From contig CANPVW010000055.1 in the NCBI GenBank assembly GCA_947581745.1, positions 1 to 15,757 of the forward strand: 15,757 nucleotides of DNA, given 5' to 3'. Positions 1 to 6,145 of this stretch are shown here, piece after piece. Below the pieces are notes generated by a model. The model made no database searches and was not told where the DNA came from. It saw only the letters and a program-made list of their open reading frames with translations. A program made the translations under genes and the position numbers. Position 1 is the stretch's first letter, and each line of letters starts with the position of its first letter. This stretch comes from Candidatus Benthicola azotiphorus (GTDB taxonomy: Bacteria; Gemmatimonadota; Gemmatimonadetes; Palauibacterales; Palauibacteraceae).

Positions 1-528
1 GTGGGAGCCTATGCGCCGCTCTCCAAGCTGGCGGATTCGGGAGACACCCTGCGGGCGGAGTTCTCGACCAAGGTCGCGTTCGGGCTCGGACTGGACTACT
101 GGTTCGGCAACTTCGGCGTCCAGGTGGGCGGGAACTACGCGCGTCCCGAGCTGACGCTGCAGGTGATCGAAGCCGAGGGGTTCCCCACTTCGGTCGACCT
201 GGGCACGACGGACCTCTGGATGGCCTCGGCCACCGTTTTGTGGAGACCGCAGTTGAGTGGGAGCGCGACCGTCGTTCGTCCCTACCTCGGGGCCGGACCG
301 GGCGTCGTGAAGGTCCTCTACCCGTCGTCGGACGACTTCGACATCCAGGACGAGACCCGCTTCGCGCTGACGCTCGCAGGCGGAGCCCACGTGGAGATCA
401 GTAAGGGATGGTTCGCGCGCATGGACCTGCGAGACTATATCTCGAAATTCGATACGGAGCCTTTCGCCGAGTCCAAGACCCAGCACGACCTCCTCGTCTC
501 GTTCGGCATCGGCTACGCGTTCCACTGA
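1..528 (+). CDS. Outer-membrane beta-barrel protein, 3' part (5' end outside the window)
   Basis: The frame is open from the first base and ends at TGA 526-528, giving 175 residues. Alternating polar/hydrophobic, Gly- and aromatic-rich stretches (FGLGLDYWFG, FGVQVGGNYARP, RPYLGAGPGVVKV, FALTLAGGAHVEI, DLLVSFGIGYAFH) are typical of strands in small 8-10 strand barrels of the OmpW/OmpA-like type. The chain ends Tyr-Ala-Phe-His, close to the aromatic C-terminal signal of such proteins but with a final His. There is no signal peptide at the visible N-terminus, so the GTG at base 1 is probably internal and the true start lies upstream. No ligand or transport function can be assigned. The gene appears unrelated to the downstream energy-metabolism operon. 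Confidence 0.7.
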   Translation: MGAYAPLSKLADSGDTLRAEFSTKVAFGLGLDYWFGNFGVQVGGNYARPELTLQVIEAEGFPTSVDLGTTDLWMASATVLWRPQLSGSATVVRPYLGAGPGVVKVLYPSSDDFDIQDETRFALTLAGGAHVEISKGWFARMDLRDYISKFDTEPFAESKTQHDLLVSFGIGYAFH

Positions 529-547
529 GGCCGGTGCGTCCGGCCTC
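527..547 (+). terminator. GC-rich hairpin directly after the beta-barrel gene, probable terminator
   Basis: GAGGCCGG (527-534) and CCGGCCTC (540-547) form a perfect 8-bp stem with a 5-nt loop, starting inside the TGA stop codon. No T-run follows, so it is not a textbook intrinsic terminator. Hairpins without U-tails directly after stop codons are common 3' ends in high-GC genomes. Only 33 nt separate it from hpt. Confidence 0.5.
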
Positions 548-580
548 GACACAGGCCGCCGGCGGGCCGGGCAGGACGTG

Positions 581-1123
581 ATGGCAGAGACGCAGCCGCG
601 GGTGCTCGTTTCGCAGGCGGAGATCCGCCGGCGGGTCGTGGAGCTCGCCGGTATCATCGAGCGGGACTACGCCGATGCGGAAGAGATCCTCCTCCTGGGC
701 GTTCTTCGAGGGGCCTTCATCTTCCTCGCAGACCTGGCCCGCGAGCTCAAGCTGCCGCGACGGATCGATTTCATCGCGCTCTCCAGCTACGAGAACGGAT
801 CCGATTTCGCCGGGGGCGTTCGGTTGATCATGGACTCGCGGATCAACGTGACGGGCAAGCACGTCCTCATCGTGGAGGACATCCTGGACTCCGGCCGGAC
901 GCTCGCCTATCTCCTCGAGACCTTCGAAGCGCGCCACCCCGCTTCCCTGCGGAGCTGCGTCCTCGTGCGCAAGCCGGGACAGGAAGTCCCGGTGGATGTG
1001 GACTACGTGGGGTTCGACATCCCGGACGAATGGGTGGTGGGCTACGGTCTCGACTTCGGTGACCACTTCCGCGCCCTGCCCTACATTGGGGTGGTGGAAC
1101 CCGCGGCGCACGAGCCCGGCTGA
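581..1123 (+). CDS. hpt: Hypoxanthine phosphoribosyltransferase
   Basis: This 180-residue cytoplasmic purine-salvage enzyme transfers the phosphoribosyl group from PRPP to hypoxanthine and/or guanine. The PRPP-binding signature VLIVEDILDSGRT lies at about residues 95-107, with the acidic pair Glu99-Asp100 and loop D-S-G-R-T at 103-107. Upstream, VLRGAFIFLADLAREL matches the family's substrate-side loop, and the C-terminal DYVGFDIPDEWVVGYGLDFG is the usual purine-binding region. Length is normal for bacterial Hpt. ATG 581 is preferred over the adjacent GTG 578 because AGGA at 573-576 is then 4 nt upstream. It lies about 290 bp before the korA start and is probably a separate transcription unit. 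Confidence 0.93.
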   Translation: MAETQPRVLVSQAEIRRRVVELAGIIERDYADAEEILLLGVLRGAFIFLADLARELKLPRRIDFIALSSYENGSDFAGGVRLIMDSRINVTGKHVLIVEDILDSGRTLAYLLETFEARHPASLRSCVLVRKPGQEVPVDVDYVGFDIPDEWVVGYGLDFGDHFRALPYIGVVEPAAHEPG

Positions 1124-1162
1124 CCGGACGCTGAGGCCCTCCCCGAGCACGAATGCGCCACA

Positions 1163-1181
1163 ACGTCCCACGGCGGGACGT
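1163..1181 (+). promoter_or_regulatory. Perfect 7-bp inverted repeat downstream of hpt (terminator or operator)
   Basis: ACGTCCC (1163-1169) and GGGACGT (1175-1181) are exact reverse complements separated by ACGGC. It begins 39 nt after the hpt stop and no T-run follows. It could be a 3' hairpin for hpt or part of an operator with the adjacent palindrome at 1183-1199, whose right arm repeats a GTCCC core. Confidence 0.35.
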
Positions 1182-1182
1182 C

Positions 1183-1199
1183 TGTGACATGATGTCCCA
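1183..1199. promoter_or_regulatory. 17-bp imperfect palindrome, candidate transcription-factor site
   Basis: TGTGACAT-G-ATGTCCCA has 8-bp arms matching at 7 of 8 positions around a single central base. Symmetric sites with TGTGA-like half-sites are bound by CRP/FNR-family and Rex-family regulators, but here the half-site spacing is 7 rather than 6, so no regulator is named. It is about 220 bp upstream of the proposed korA start. Confidence 0.3.
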
Positions 1200-1404
1200 G
1201 GCACTGGCGCGCCGGGCGGGTCCGGGTGGGGCTTGAAGGGGCAGGTTTCCGCCACGATCGGGGGCCATTCACGGGCCTGCCACCCGGCATGGATGATGCA
1301 CCACCCTGTGCGGCTTCGTGCGGCTCCCGAGAAGAGCGGCGCCGGTCTTCGATGGACCGGAATCGGCAACGGCCGACGGAGCGGACGAGAACAACTCCAA
1401 CGAT

Positions 1405-1418
1405 ACGAGAACTCTCGT
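1405..1418. promoter_or_regulatory. 14-bp inverted repeat overlapping the proposed korA start codon
   Basis: ACGAGA (1405-1410) and TCTCGT (1413-1418) are exact reverse complements separated by two bases. The right arm runs into the proposed GTG start at 1417-1419. It could be an operator, an RNA hairpin covering the start, or chance. It also makes the alternative start GTG 1435 worth considering. Confidence 0.25.
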
Positions 1419-3315
1419 GGCTGAAGATACCGCAGTGAAGACGCGCGAACAGACCGGCCGGGCGCAGGTGATCCGATCCACGCAGTGTACGGTCGAGGTG
1501 GTGTCCGATTCGGGCGAAGGGGCCCAGAAGTGCGGACAGACCTTCGGCGCGGTGAGCGCCAAGATGGGCAACGGCGTCTGGACGGTGGAGATCATCCCGG
1601 CAGAGATCCAGCCGCCGCCACGCAGCCCGGCGGGCGCGAGCGGAAACCGCATCCGGATCGGCGAACGCGTCGTCACCAACTGGGGTGACAGGACGAACGT
1701 GTGCATCGCGTTCAACGAACAGGTCCTGCTCGCCCGGCACCGTCTCGACGCGATCGAAGACGACGCCATCCTCCTCGTCGAGAACATGTGGGCCACGCAC
1801 TCGGACGAGGACATCCGGGCCGAGTGGACCGCGGCGATGGAGGAGCTCGGCGGCGCCGGGTACCGGATCATCGAGGTCCCGATGGAGCAGGAGTGCCTCA
1901 CCGTCGTGGACAACGCGCGCAAGGGCAAGAACATGTTCGCGCTCGGCATCCTGTGCTGGATGTTCGACCGGGACATGGACCTGACGCGCGAGCAGATCGC
2001 GCACGCCTTCAGGAAGAAGGCCGCGGAGATCACCGAGCGGAATCATCAGCTTCTGGAGCTCGGTTACGCGTGGGCGGATGAGAATCTCGACGTACGCATC
2101 GACGTGCGGCCGGGACTGTCGGCCGAGAACACCCTGGTGATGAACGGAAACCAGGCGGCCGCCTTCGGCGCCGTGGCGGCGGGGATGGAGATGGCCGCGA
2201 TGTACCCGATCACCCCGGCAACCTCTGTGTCGCACCAGCTGGGTGAGATCTTCTACAAGTTCGGTGGGATCGTGCACCAGGCGGAGGACGAGATCGCGGC
2301 GGTCGGCGTCGCGATCGGAGCCTCGTACTCCGGCAAGGTGGCGTTCACGATCACCTCGGGCCCCGGGCTGGCGCTGAAGACGGAGTTCCTGGGACTGTCC
2401 GTGATGGCGGAGATCCCCCTGGTCGTCGTGGACGTGCAGCGGGGCGGACCGAGCACCGGCCTTCCGACCAAAGTCGAGCAGTCAGACCTGCTCGCCGCCC
2501 TGTTCGGCCAGCCGGGCGACGCCCCGCACGTCGTCATGGCCCCGGCCACGATCGAGGAGTGTTTCCACGCGATGATCACGGCGCGGCGGATCGCCGAGAC
2601 GTTTCGCACGCTGGTCGTCGTGATGACGGACGCGAACCTCGCCACCGGCGTGCAGCCGTTCCCCCGCCCCACCCTGGATCCGGCCTGGCAGGGGTCCGCC
2701 CCCGACATGTCAGCGATTCCGGAAGGCAAGCCGCCCTACGACTGGGACGAGGCGACAGGGCTGTCGAGGCGGTTCATCCCGGGCACGCCCGGCGGCATGC
2801 ACACGCTGACGGGACTGGCTCACGACGGAAACAGCCGCGTGGCCTACGCCTCCGCGATCAACCAGAAGAGCTCGGAAATGCGGAGCCGCAAGATGGCCGT
2901 GCTGCAGAGCACACTCAGGCCCCCCGAGGTGTATGGAGCAGAATCCGGCGACCTGCTGGTCGTCGGGTGGGGCAGCACGAAGGGTGCGATCGAGGAAGCC
3001 GTGGATCGGGCGCGGGCCGAAGGAGTGTCCGTCTCGTCGCTCCACCTGCGATTCCTGTCGCCGATGGAGCCGGGACTGAAGGCGATCTTCAGCCGGTTCA
3101 AGAAAGTCATGACGGTCGAGATCAACTACAGCGACGAGCTTGATATGCCGTACATCACGGAAGAGAACCGGCGGCGCGGACAGCTGGCGTGGCTGCTGCG
3201 GGCACAGACACTCGTGGACGTGGACTGCTGGACGCGGGTTCTCGGGGAGCCCCTGAGACCGGGAGCGATCCACGACGTCATCCGATCCAACGTCTCGAAG
3301 GGGGGCGCGGCATGA
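1417..3315 (+). CDS. korA: 2-oxoacid:ferredoxin oxidoreductase, fused gamma-alpha subunit (2-oxoglutarate type)
   Basis: This 632-residue cytoplasmic subunit pairs with KorB to oxidise a 2-oxoacid, probably 2-oxoglutarate, with CoA to the acyl-CoA and CO2 while reducing ferredoxin. An N-terminal gamma domain (about residues 10-225, with the turn SDSGEG) is followed by the alpha domain. That domain carries YPITPAT at 263-269, the EDE motif at 290-292 near the expected TPP-activating Glu, and RGGPSTGLPTKVEQSDLL, a stretch characteristic of KorA-type proteins. The gamma-alpha order and length match KorA-type fusions. No ATG fits: GTG 1417 is chosen by where family-like sequence begins, GTG 1435 is an alternative, and neither has a strong ribosome-binding site. 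Its stop overlaps korB by ATGA. Substrate is inferred from family resemblance only. Confidence 0.88.
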   Translation: MAEDTAVKTREQTGRAQVIRSTQCTVEVVSDSGEGAQKCGQTFGAVSAKMGNGVWTVEIIPAEIQPPPRSPAGASGNRIRIGERVVTNWGDRTNVCIAFNEQVLLARHRLDAIEDDAILLVENMWATHSDEDIRAEWTAAMEELGGAGYRIIEVPMEQECLTVVDNARKGKNMFALGILCWMFDRDMDLTREQIAHAFRKKAAEITERNHQLLELGYAWADENLDVRIDVRPGLSAENTLVMNGNQAAAFGAVAAGMEMAAMYPITPATSVSHQLGEIFYKFGGIVHQAEDEIAAVGVAIGASYSGKVAFTITSGPGLALKTEFLGLSVMAEIPLVVVDVQRGGPSTGLPTKVEQSDLLAALFGQPGDAPHVVMAPATIEECFHAMITARRIAETFRTLVVVMTDANLATGVQPFPRPTLDPAWQGSAPDMSAIPEGKPPYDWDEATGLSRRFIPGTPGGMHTLTGLAHDGNSRVAYASAINQKSSEMRSRKMAVLQSTLRPPEVYGAESGDLLVVGWGSTKGAIEEAVDRARAEGVSVSSLHLRFLSPMEPGLKAIFSRFKKVMTVEINYSDELDMPYITEENRRRGQLAWLLRAQTLVDVDCWTRVLGEPLRPGAIHDVIRSNVSKGGAA

Positions 3316-4262
3316 GCCACTCCTGCTCTCTGCTCGCGCCGGTCGACGAGGACCAGGAGTTTCACCTCGACGATTACGAAGGGGCCCGGGCCCGTTGGTG
3401 TCCGGGTTGTGGCGACCACTCGGTCCTCACCGCCGCCCAGAGGCTTCTCGTAGACGAACAGCTGAAGCCGGAAGAGACCGTGTTCGTCTCGGGGATCGGC
3501 TGTTCCAGCCGGTTTCCGCACTACATGAAGACCTATGGTTTTCACGGCCTGCACGGCCGGGCCCTCCCGGTCGCCACGGGGATCAAGCTGCATCGACCGG
3601 ACCTGAACGTGTTCGTGGTGATGGGGGATGGCGACTGCGTCTCGATCGGCGCCGGCCACTGGGTACACGCCACCCGGTACAACGTGGACATGGTGGCGAT
3701 GATGCTGGACAACAACATCTATGGCCTCACGAAGATGCAGACGTCGCCCACGACGCCGCAGGGCTACAAGAGCAATACCCAGCCGCAGGGAAGCTGGCTG
3801 CCGGCCCTGAATCCGATCGAGGCGACGCTTGGGATCACGAACGCGTCGTTCGTGGCGCAGACCGCGGAGTGGATTCCGGCGCACCTGTTCGCGACGCTTC
3901 AGGCCGCCTACCGGCACAACGGATTCGCGTTCGTGCGCGTGCTGCAGCGGTGTCCGGTGTTCACGGCCGACATCTACATGGATGCGGTCAGGAATCCGGA
4001 GATGATCGACATGCTGGATCATCCGGACGGCGTCCCCGTTCCCGAGTCGCTGCGGCAGATCTACCCCAACCACCTGCGGCATGACCCGCTGAACCTCTCG
4101 GCCGCCAGGGATCTGGCGGCGGATACATCGCGCATCCGGCTTGGAGTCTTCTTCCGCGACGAGGGCCTGCCGCGGTACGAGGAGACCCGGCATCTGCCAG
4201 CGCACACGGCCGACGACAAGATCAGAATCCTCAACGAAGAGCTGGATCAATATGCCGTCTGA
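3312..4262 (+). CDS. korB: 2-oxoacid:ferredoxin oxidoreductase, beta (TPP-binding) subunit
   Basis: This 316-residue catalytic partner of KorA binds thiamine pyrophosphate and one [4Fe-4S] cluster. Cys30 and Cys33 (CPGCGDHS), Cys64 (GIGCSSRFP) and Cys214 (QRCPVF) match the four cluster ligands of this family. The TPP/Mg motif is Gly105-Asp106-Gly107 with NNIYGLT at 134-140. The block TYGFHGLHGRALPVATGIK is typical of 2-oxoglutarate-type beta subunits. Its ATG overlaps the korA stop (ATGA), indicating translational coupling. Its 3' end overlaps the next gene by 11 nt. All expected catalytic and cluster residues are present, so the enzyme should be active. Confidence 0.92.
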   Translation: MSHSCSLLAPVDEDQEFHLDDYEGARARWCPGCGDHSVLTAAQRLLVDEQLKPEETVFVSGIGCSSRFPHYMKTYGFHGLHGRALPVATGIKLHRPDLNVFVVMGDGDCVSIGAGHWVHATRYNVDMVAMMLDNNIYGLTKMQTSPTTPQGYKSNTQPQGSWLPALNPIEATLGITNASFVAQTAEWIPAHLFATLQAAYRHNGFAFVRVLQRCPVFTADIYMDAVRNPEMIDMLDHPDGVPVPESLRQIYPNHLRHDPLNLSAARDLAADTSRIRLGVFFRDEGLPRYEETRHLPAHTADDKIRILNEELDQYAV

Positions 4263-5283
4263 GAAGAAGAGCGAAGAGCTGGCGTCACGGGCCCTGGAGG
4301 TCCTCGGCAGGCCACGCGAAGAGTTCCGCTCGACCCTGATCGTGACCTCCGAGGAGCTGCGTTCCCTGCTGGACGCTGGAAGCGCCACCGCGGAAGCCCG
4401 CGCCGCGCGCACGGCCGCGGAGCTCGGCGCGTTCGCCGTGGGTCACATCGACATCGAGAAGTTCTCGTCGTTCCAACAGAAGGGCGCGGCCGTTCCGGTC
4501 AGCGAGGCGCCTCGGCTCGATGCGGCCTCGCGCACTCTCCGCTCGCTGCTCGAGCTCGGCGATGACCTCTACTTCGTGCGGGTGAGTTCGGGCGGCGATC
4601 TGCGCGATTCGGTCTCGCACGGCCTCGGACGCGCCGGACGTGCCTTCGGCGCTGCACGGACGGTGGAGCTCGCGCGATCGGGCAAGTACGATGAAGAGGT
4701 TCACGGTGGATGGCTGGACAGTTTCCCGCCGTCTCTGTGGAACCGGCGCGAGTGGGAGCTCGCCCCGCCCCTGATCGTCGAAGTGGACGGAGCCGACCTG
4801 CGGCCTGGCGGTCTGATGGAGTTTCTGGACGGGAATCAGAAGATCGTCCTCGTGGTCCGGGGCCCGGCGCCGCCGGCGGCCCTGGCGAGGCTCATCACGC
4901 CCGGCGTGACGGTGCTCCAGACCGAGGACCCGGCCGAGCTCAGCCTCGTCGCGGAGGCCGAGGGACCGGCAATCGGCGCGCTGATGCCGCCGGATTCCTG
5001 CCGGTTCGTCCACGTTCCGGCCACCGGGGAGGGCCGGGCGAGACTCACGGTTCACCACATGCCGGACGAGGAGCCAAAACGAGCGCTCGGGGGCATCAGT
5101 GTGTTCCAGCAGGCCGACGCGCTGCGACACCTGGCGACCCTCGCGGCCGGCTGGGGCCTGGCGGCTGCGGGTGACGTGGGACCGTCGGGTGATGGAGCCT
5201 CCGGGCCGGCCGGCGCCGCAACGGCGGCCGACAAGCTGGCCGCCTGGATTCTCCGACAGGCCGACCTTCAGGAAGCGGGCTGA
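4252..5283 (+). CDS. Uncharacterised soluble protein within the kor-rnf operon
   Basis: This 343-residue protein is not recognised. Its start, ATG 4252, lies inside the end of korB, with GAAGAG about 10 nt upstream. No signal peptide or membrane segment is visible, and there is one cysteine (Cys250), so it is not an iron-sulfur carrier. The N-terminal ~75 residues look helical and charged. The middle holds DSVSHGLGRAGRAFGAART (from 119) and a Trp-rich stretch, GGWLDSFPPSLWNRREWEL (from about 152). This is followed by a beta-alpha-like unit, QKIVLVVRGPAPPAALARL (from about 196). An Ala/Gly-rich linker at about 310-323 leads to a short C-terminal helix. The tight spacing to korB and rnfB suggests a role with these complexes, such as assembly, an accessory subunit or regulation. 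That is inference from position only. Confidence 0.8.
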   Translation: MPSEKKSEELASRALEVLGRPREEFRSTLIVTSEELRSLLDAGSATAEARAARTAAELGAFAVGHIDIEKFSSFQQKGAAVPVSEAPRLDAASRTLRSLLELGDDLYFVRVSSGGDLRDSVSHGLGRAGRAFGAARTVELARSGKYDEEVHGGWLDSFPPSLWNRREWELAPPLIVEVDGADLRPGGLMEFLDGNQKIVLVVRGPAPPAALARLITPGVTVLQTEDPAELSLVAEAEGPAIGALMPPDSCRFVHVPATGEGRARLTVHHMPDEEPKRALGGISVFQQADALRHLATLAAGWGLAAAGDVGPSGDGASGPAGAATAADKLAAWILRQADLQEAG

Positions 5284-5290
5284 GGGAGGA
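5284..5290 (+). promoter_or_regulatory. Ribosome-binding site supporting the TTG start of rnfB
   Basis: GGGAGGA lies 3 nt before TTG 5294, right after the upstream stop codon. It is the reason a TTG start is chosen, and the protein then begins directly with the membrane anchor expected of RnfB. Confidence 0.65.
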
Positions 5291-5293
5291 CGA

Positions 5294-6145
5294 TTGAACC
5301 CTCAGGCGATCCTGGCTTCCGTCGCCGTCCTGGGCGGAGTCGGACTCACGTTCGGCACTCTGATCGCGATCGCGAACAAGAAGCTGTTCGTGTGGGAAGA
5401 CCCTCGCATCGACGAGCTCACGGACATCCTGCCCGGCGCGAACTGCGGGGCGTGCGGATTCGCCGGCTGTCGCGCGTTCGCGGAGGCGGCGATCGACGGA
5501 GCGGTGGCGCCGGCCGGCTGTACCGTGATGGGCGAGGCAGAGCTGGAAGACGTGGCCGCGATGCTGGGGGTCGCCGCAGGCGAGGCGGACAAGGTGGTGG
5601 CCCGCCTGCTGTGTGCCGGTGGGACCGACGTGGCGCCGCGCAAGGCCCTTTACGACGGCATCGAGAGCTGCGCGGCGGCCGTTGCCGTGAGCGGCGGCGG
5701 GAAGGCGTGCGCCTGGGGGTGCGTCGGTCTGGCGGACTGTGCCGTGGCCTGTACGTTCGACGCGATCCGGATGAACGAGGCGGACCTTCCGGTCGTGATT
5801 CCCGACAGGTGCACCGCCTGCAACGACTGCGTGGAGGCGTGCCCGCTCGACCTGTTCGTGCTCCTGCCGATGGATCACAAGCTCATCGTGCAGTGCAGGA
5901 ACCTGCTCGAAGGGGACGCGGCGACGGACGTGTGCGCCGTCGCCTGCAACGCGTGCGGACGGTGCGCGCAGGATGCGCCTGAAGTGGTGAGGATGAGCGA
6001 CGGCCTGGCGGTCGTCGATTACGACAGGATCGAACTCGCCGACCCGACCGCGGCGGCGCGCTGTCCAACCGGTGCGATCCGGTGGGTGGAAGGCGCTCAG
6101 CGGTTCGAGGTCGAACTGACAGCGGCAGGGAGTCTAACAGGATGA
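5294..6145 (+). CDS. rnfB: Rnf complex iron-sulfur subunit RnfB (long, multi-cluster form)
   Basis: RnfB is the membrane-anchored subunit thought to receive electrons from ferredoxin. This 283-residue protein has one N-terminal membrane segment (about 3-27). A [4Fe-4S] domain follows with Cys51, 54, 59 and 76 (C-x2-C-x4-C-x16-C). Next come Cys139, 143, 149 and 153, a ferredoxin motif at Cys173, 176, 179 and 183-Pro, and a third set at Cys214, 218, 221 and 224 with a distal Cys257-Pro. The arrangement resembles the long RnfB of clostridial/Thermotoga-type Rnf. In the last motif the usual fourth Cys before Pro is Ala (CAQDAP), so Cys257 may supply the missing ligand. The stop overlaps the PFOR start (ATGA). 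RnfB here is separated from the other rnf genes. Confidence 0.93.
   Translation: MNPQAILASVAVLGGVGLTFGTLIAIANKKLFVWEDPRIDELTDILPGANCGACGFAGCRAFAEAAIDGAVAPAGCTVMGEAELEDVAAMLGVAAGEADKVVARLLCAGGTDVAPRKALYDGIESCAAAVAVSGGGKACAWGCVGLADCAVACTFDAIRMNEADLPVVIPDRCTACNDCVEACPLDLFVLLPMDHKLIVQCRNLLEGDAATDVCAVACNACGRCAQDAPEVVRMSDGLAVVDYDRIELADPTAAARCPTGAIRWVEGAQRFEVELTAAGSLTG

Larger units (their letters stand above)
1124..1416 (+). promoter_or_regulatory. Leader region between hpt and korA, likely operon promoter region
   Basis: About 290 bp without a convincing gene. The frame of korA stays open back to GTG 1318, but that stretch translates to low-complexity Arg/Ala/Asp-rich sequence unlike any 2-oxoacid oxidoreductase, so it is read as non-coding. 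It holds several inverted repeats (1163-1181, 1183-1199, 1342-1360 and 1405-1418). It is the only sizeable gap upstream of the >14 kb gene string, so the operon promoter most probably lies here. No clear -35/-10 pair could be recognised. Confidence 0.45.

Noticed and set aside
1342..1360. 6-bp inverted repeat CCGGTC/GACCGG with a 7-nt loop
   Set aside because: A stem this short is expected by chance in GC-rich DNA, and there is no other sign of function.
1318..1416. 33-residue N-terminal extension of KorA starting at GTG 1318
   Set aside because: The added residues are low-complexity and unlike KorA N-termini, and the stretch overlaps inverted repeats in a probable promoter region.
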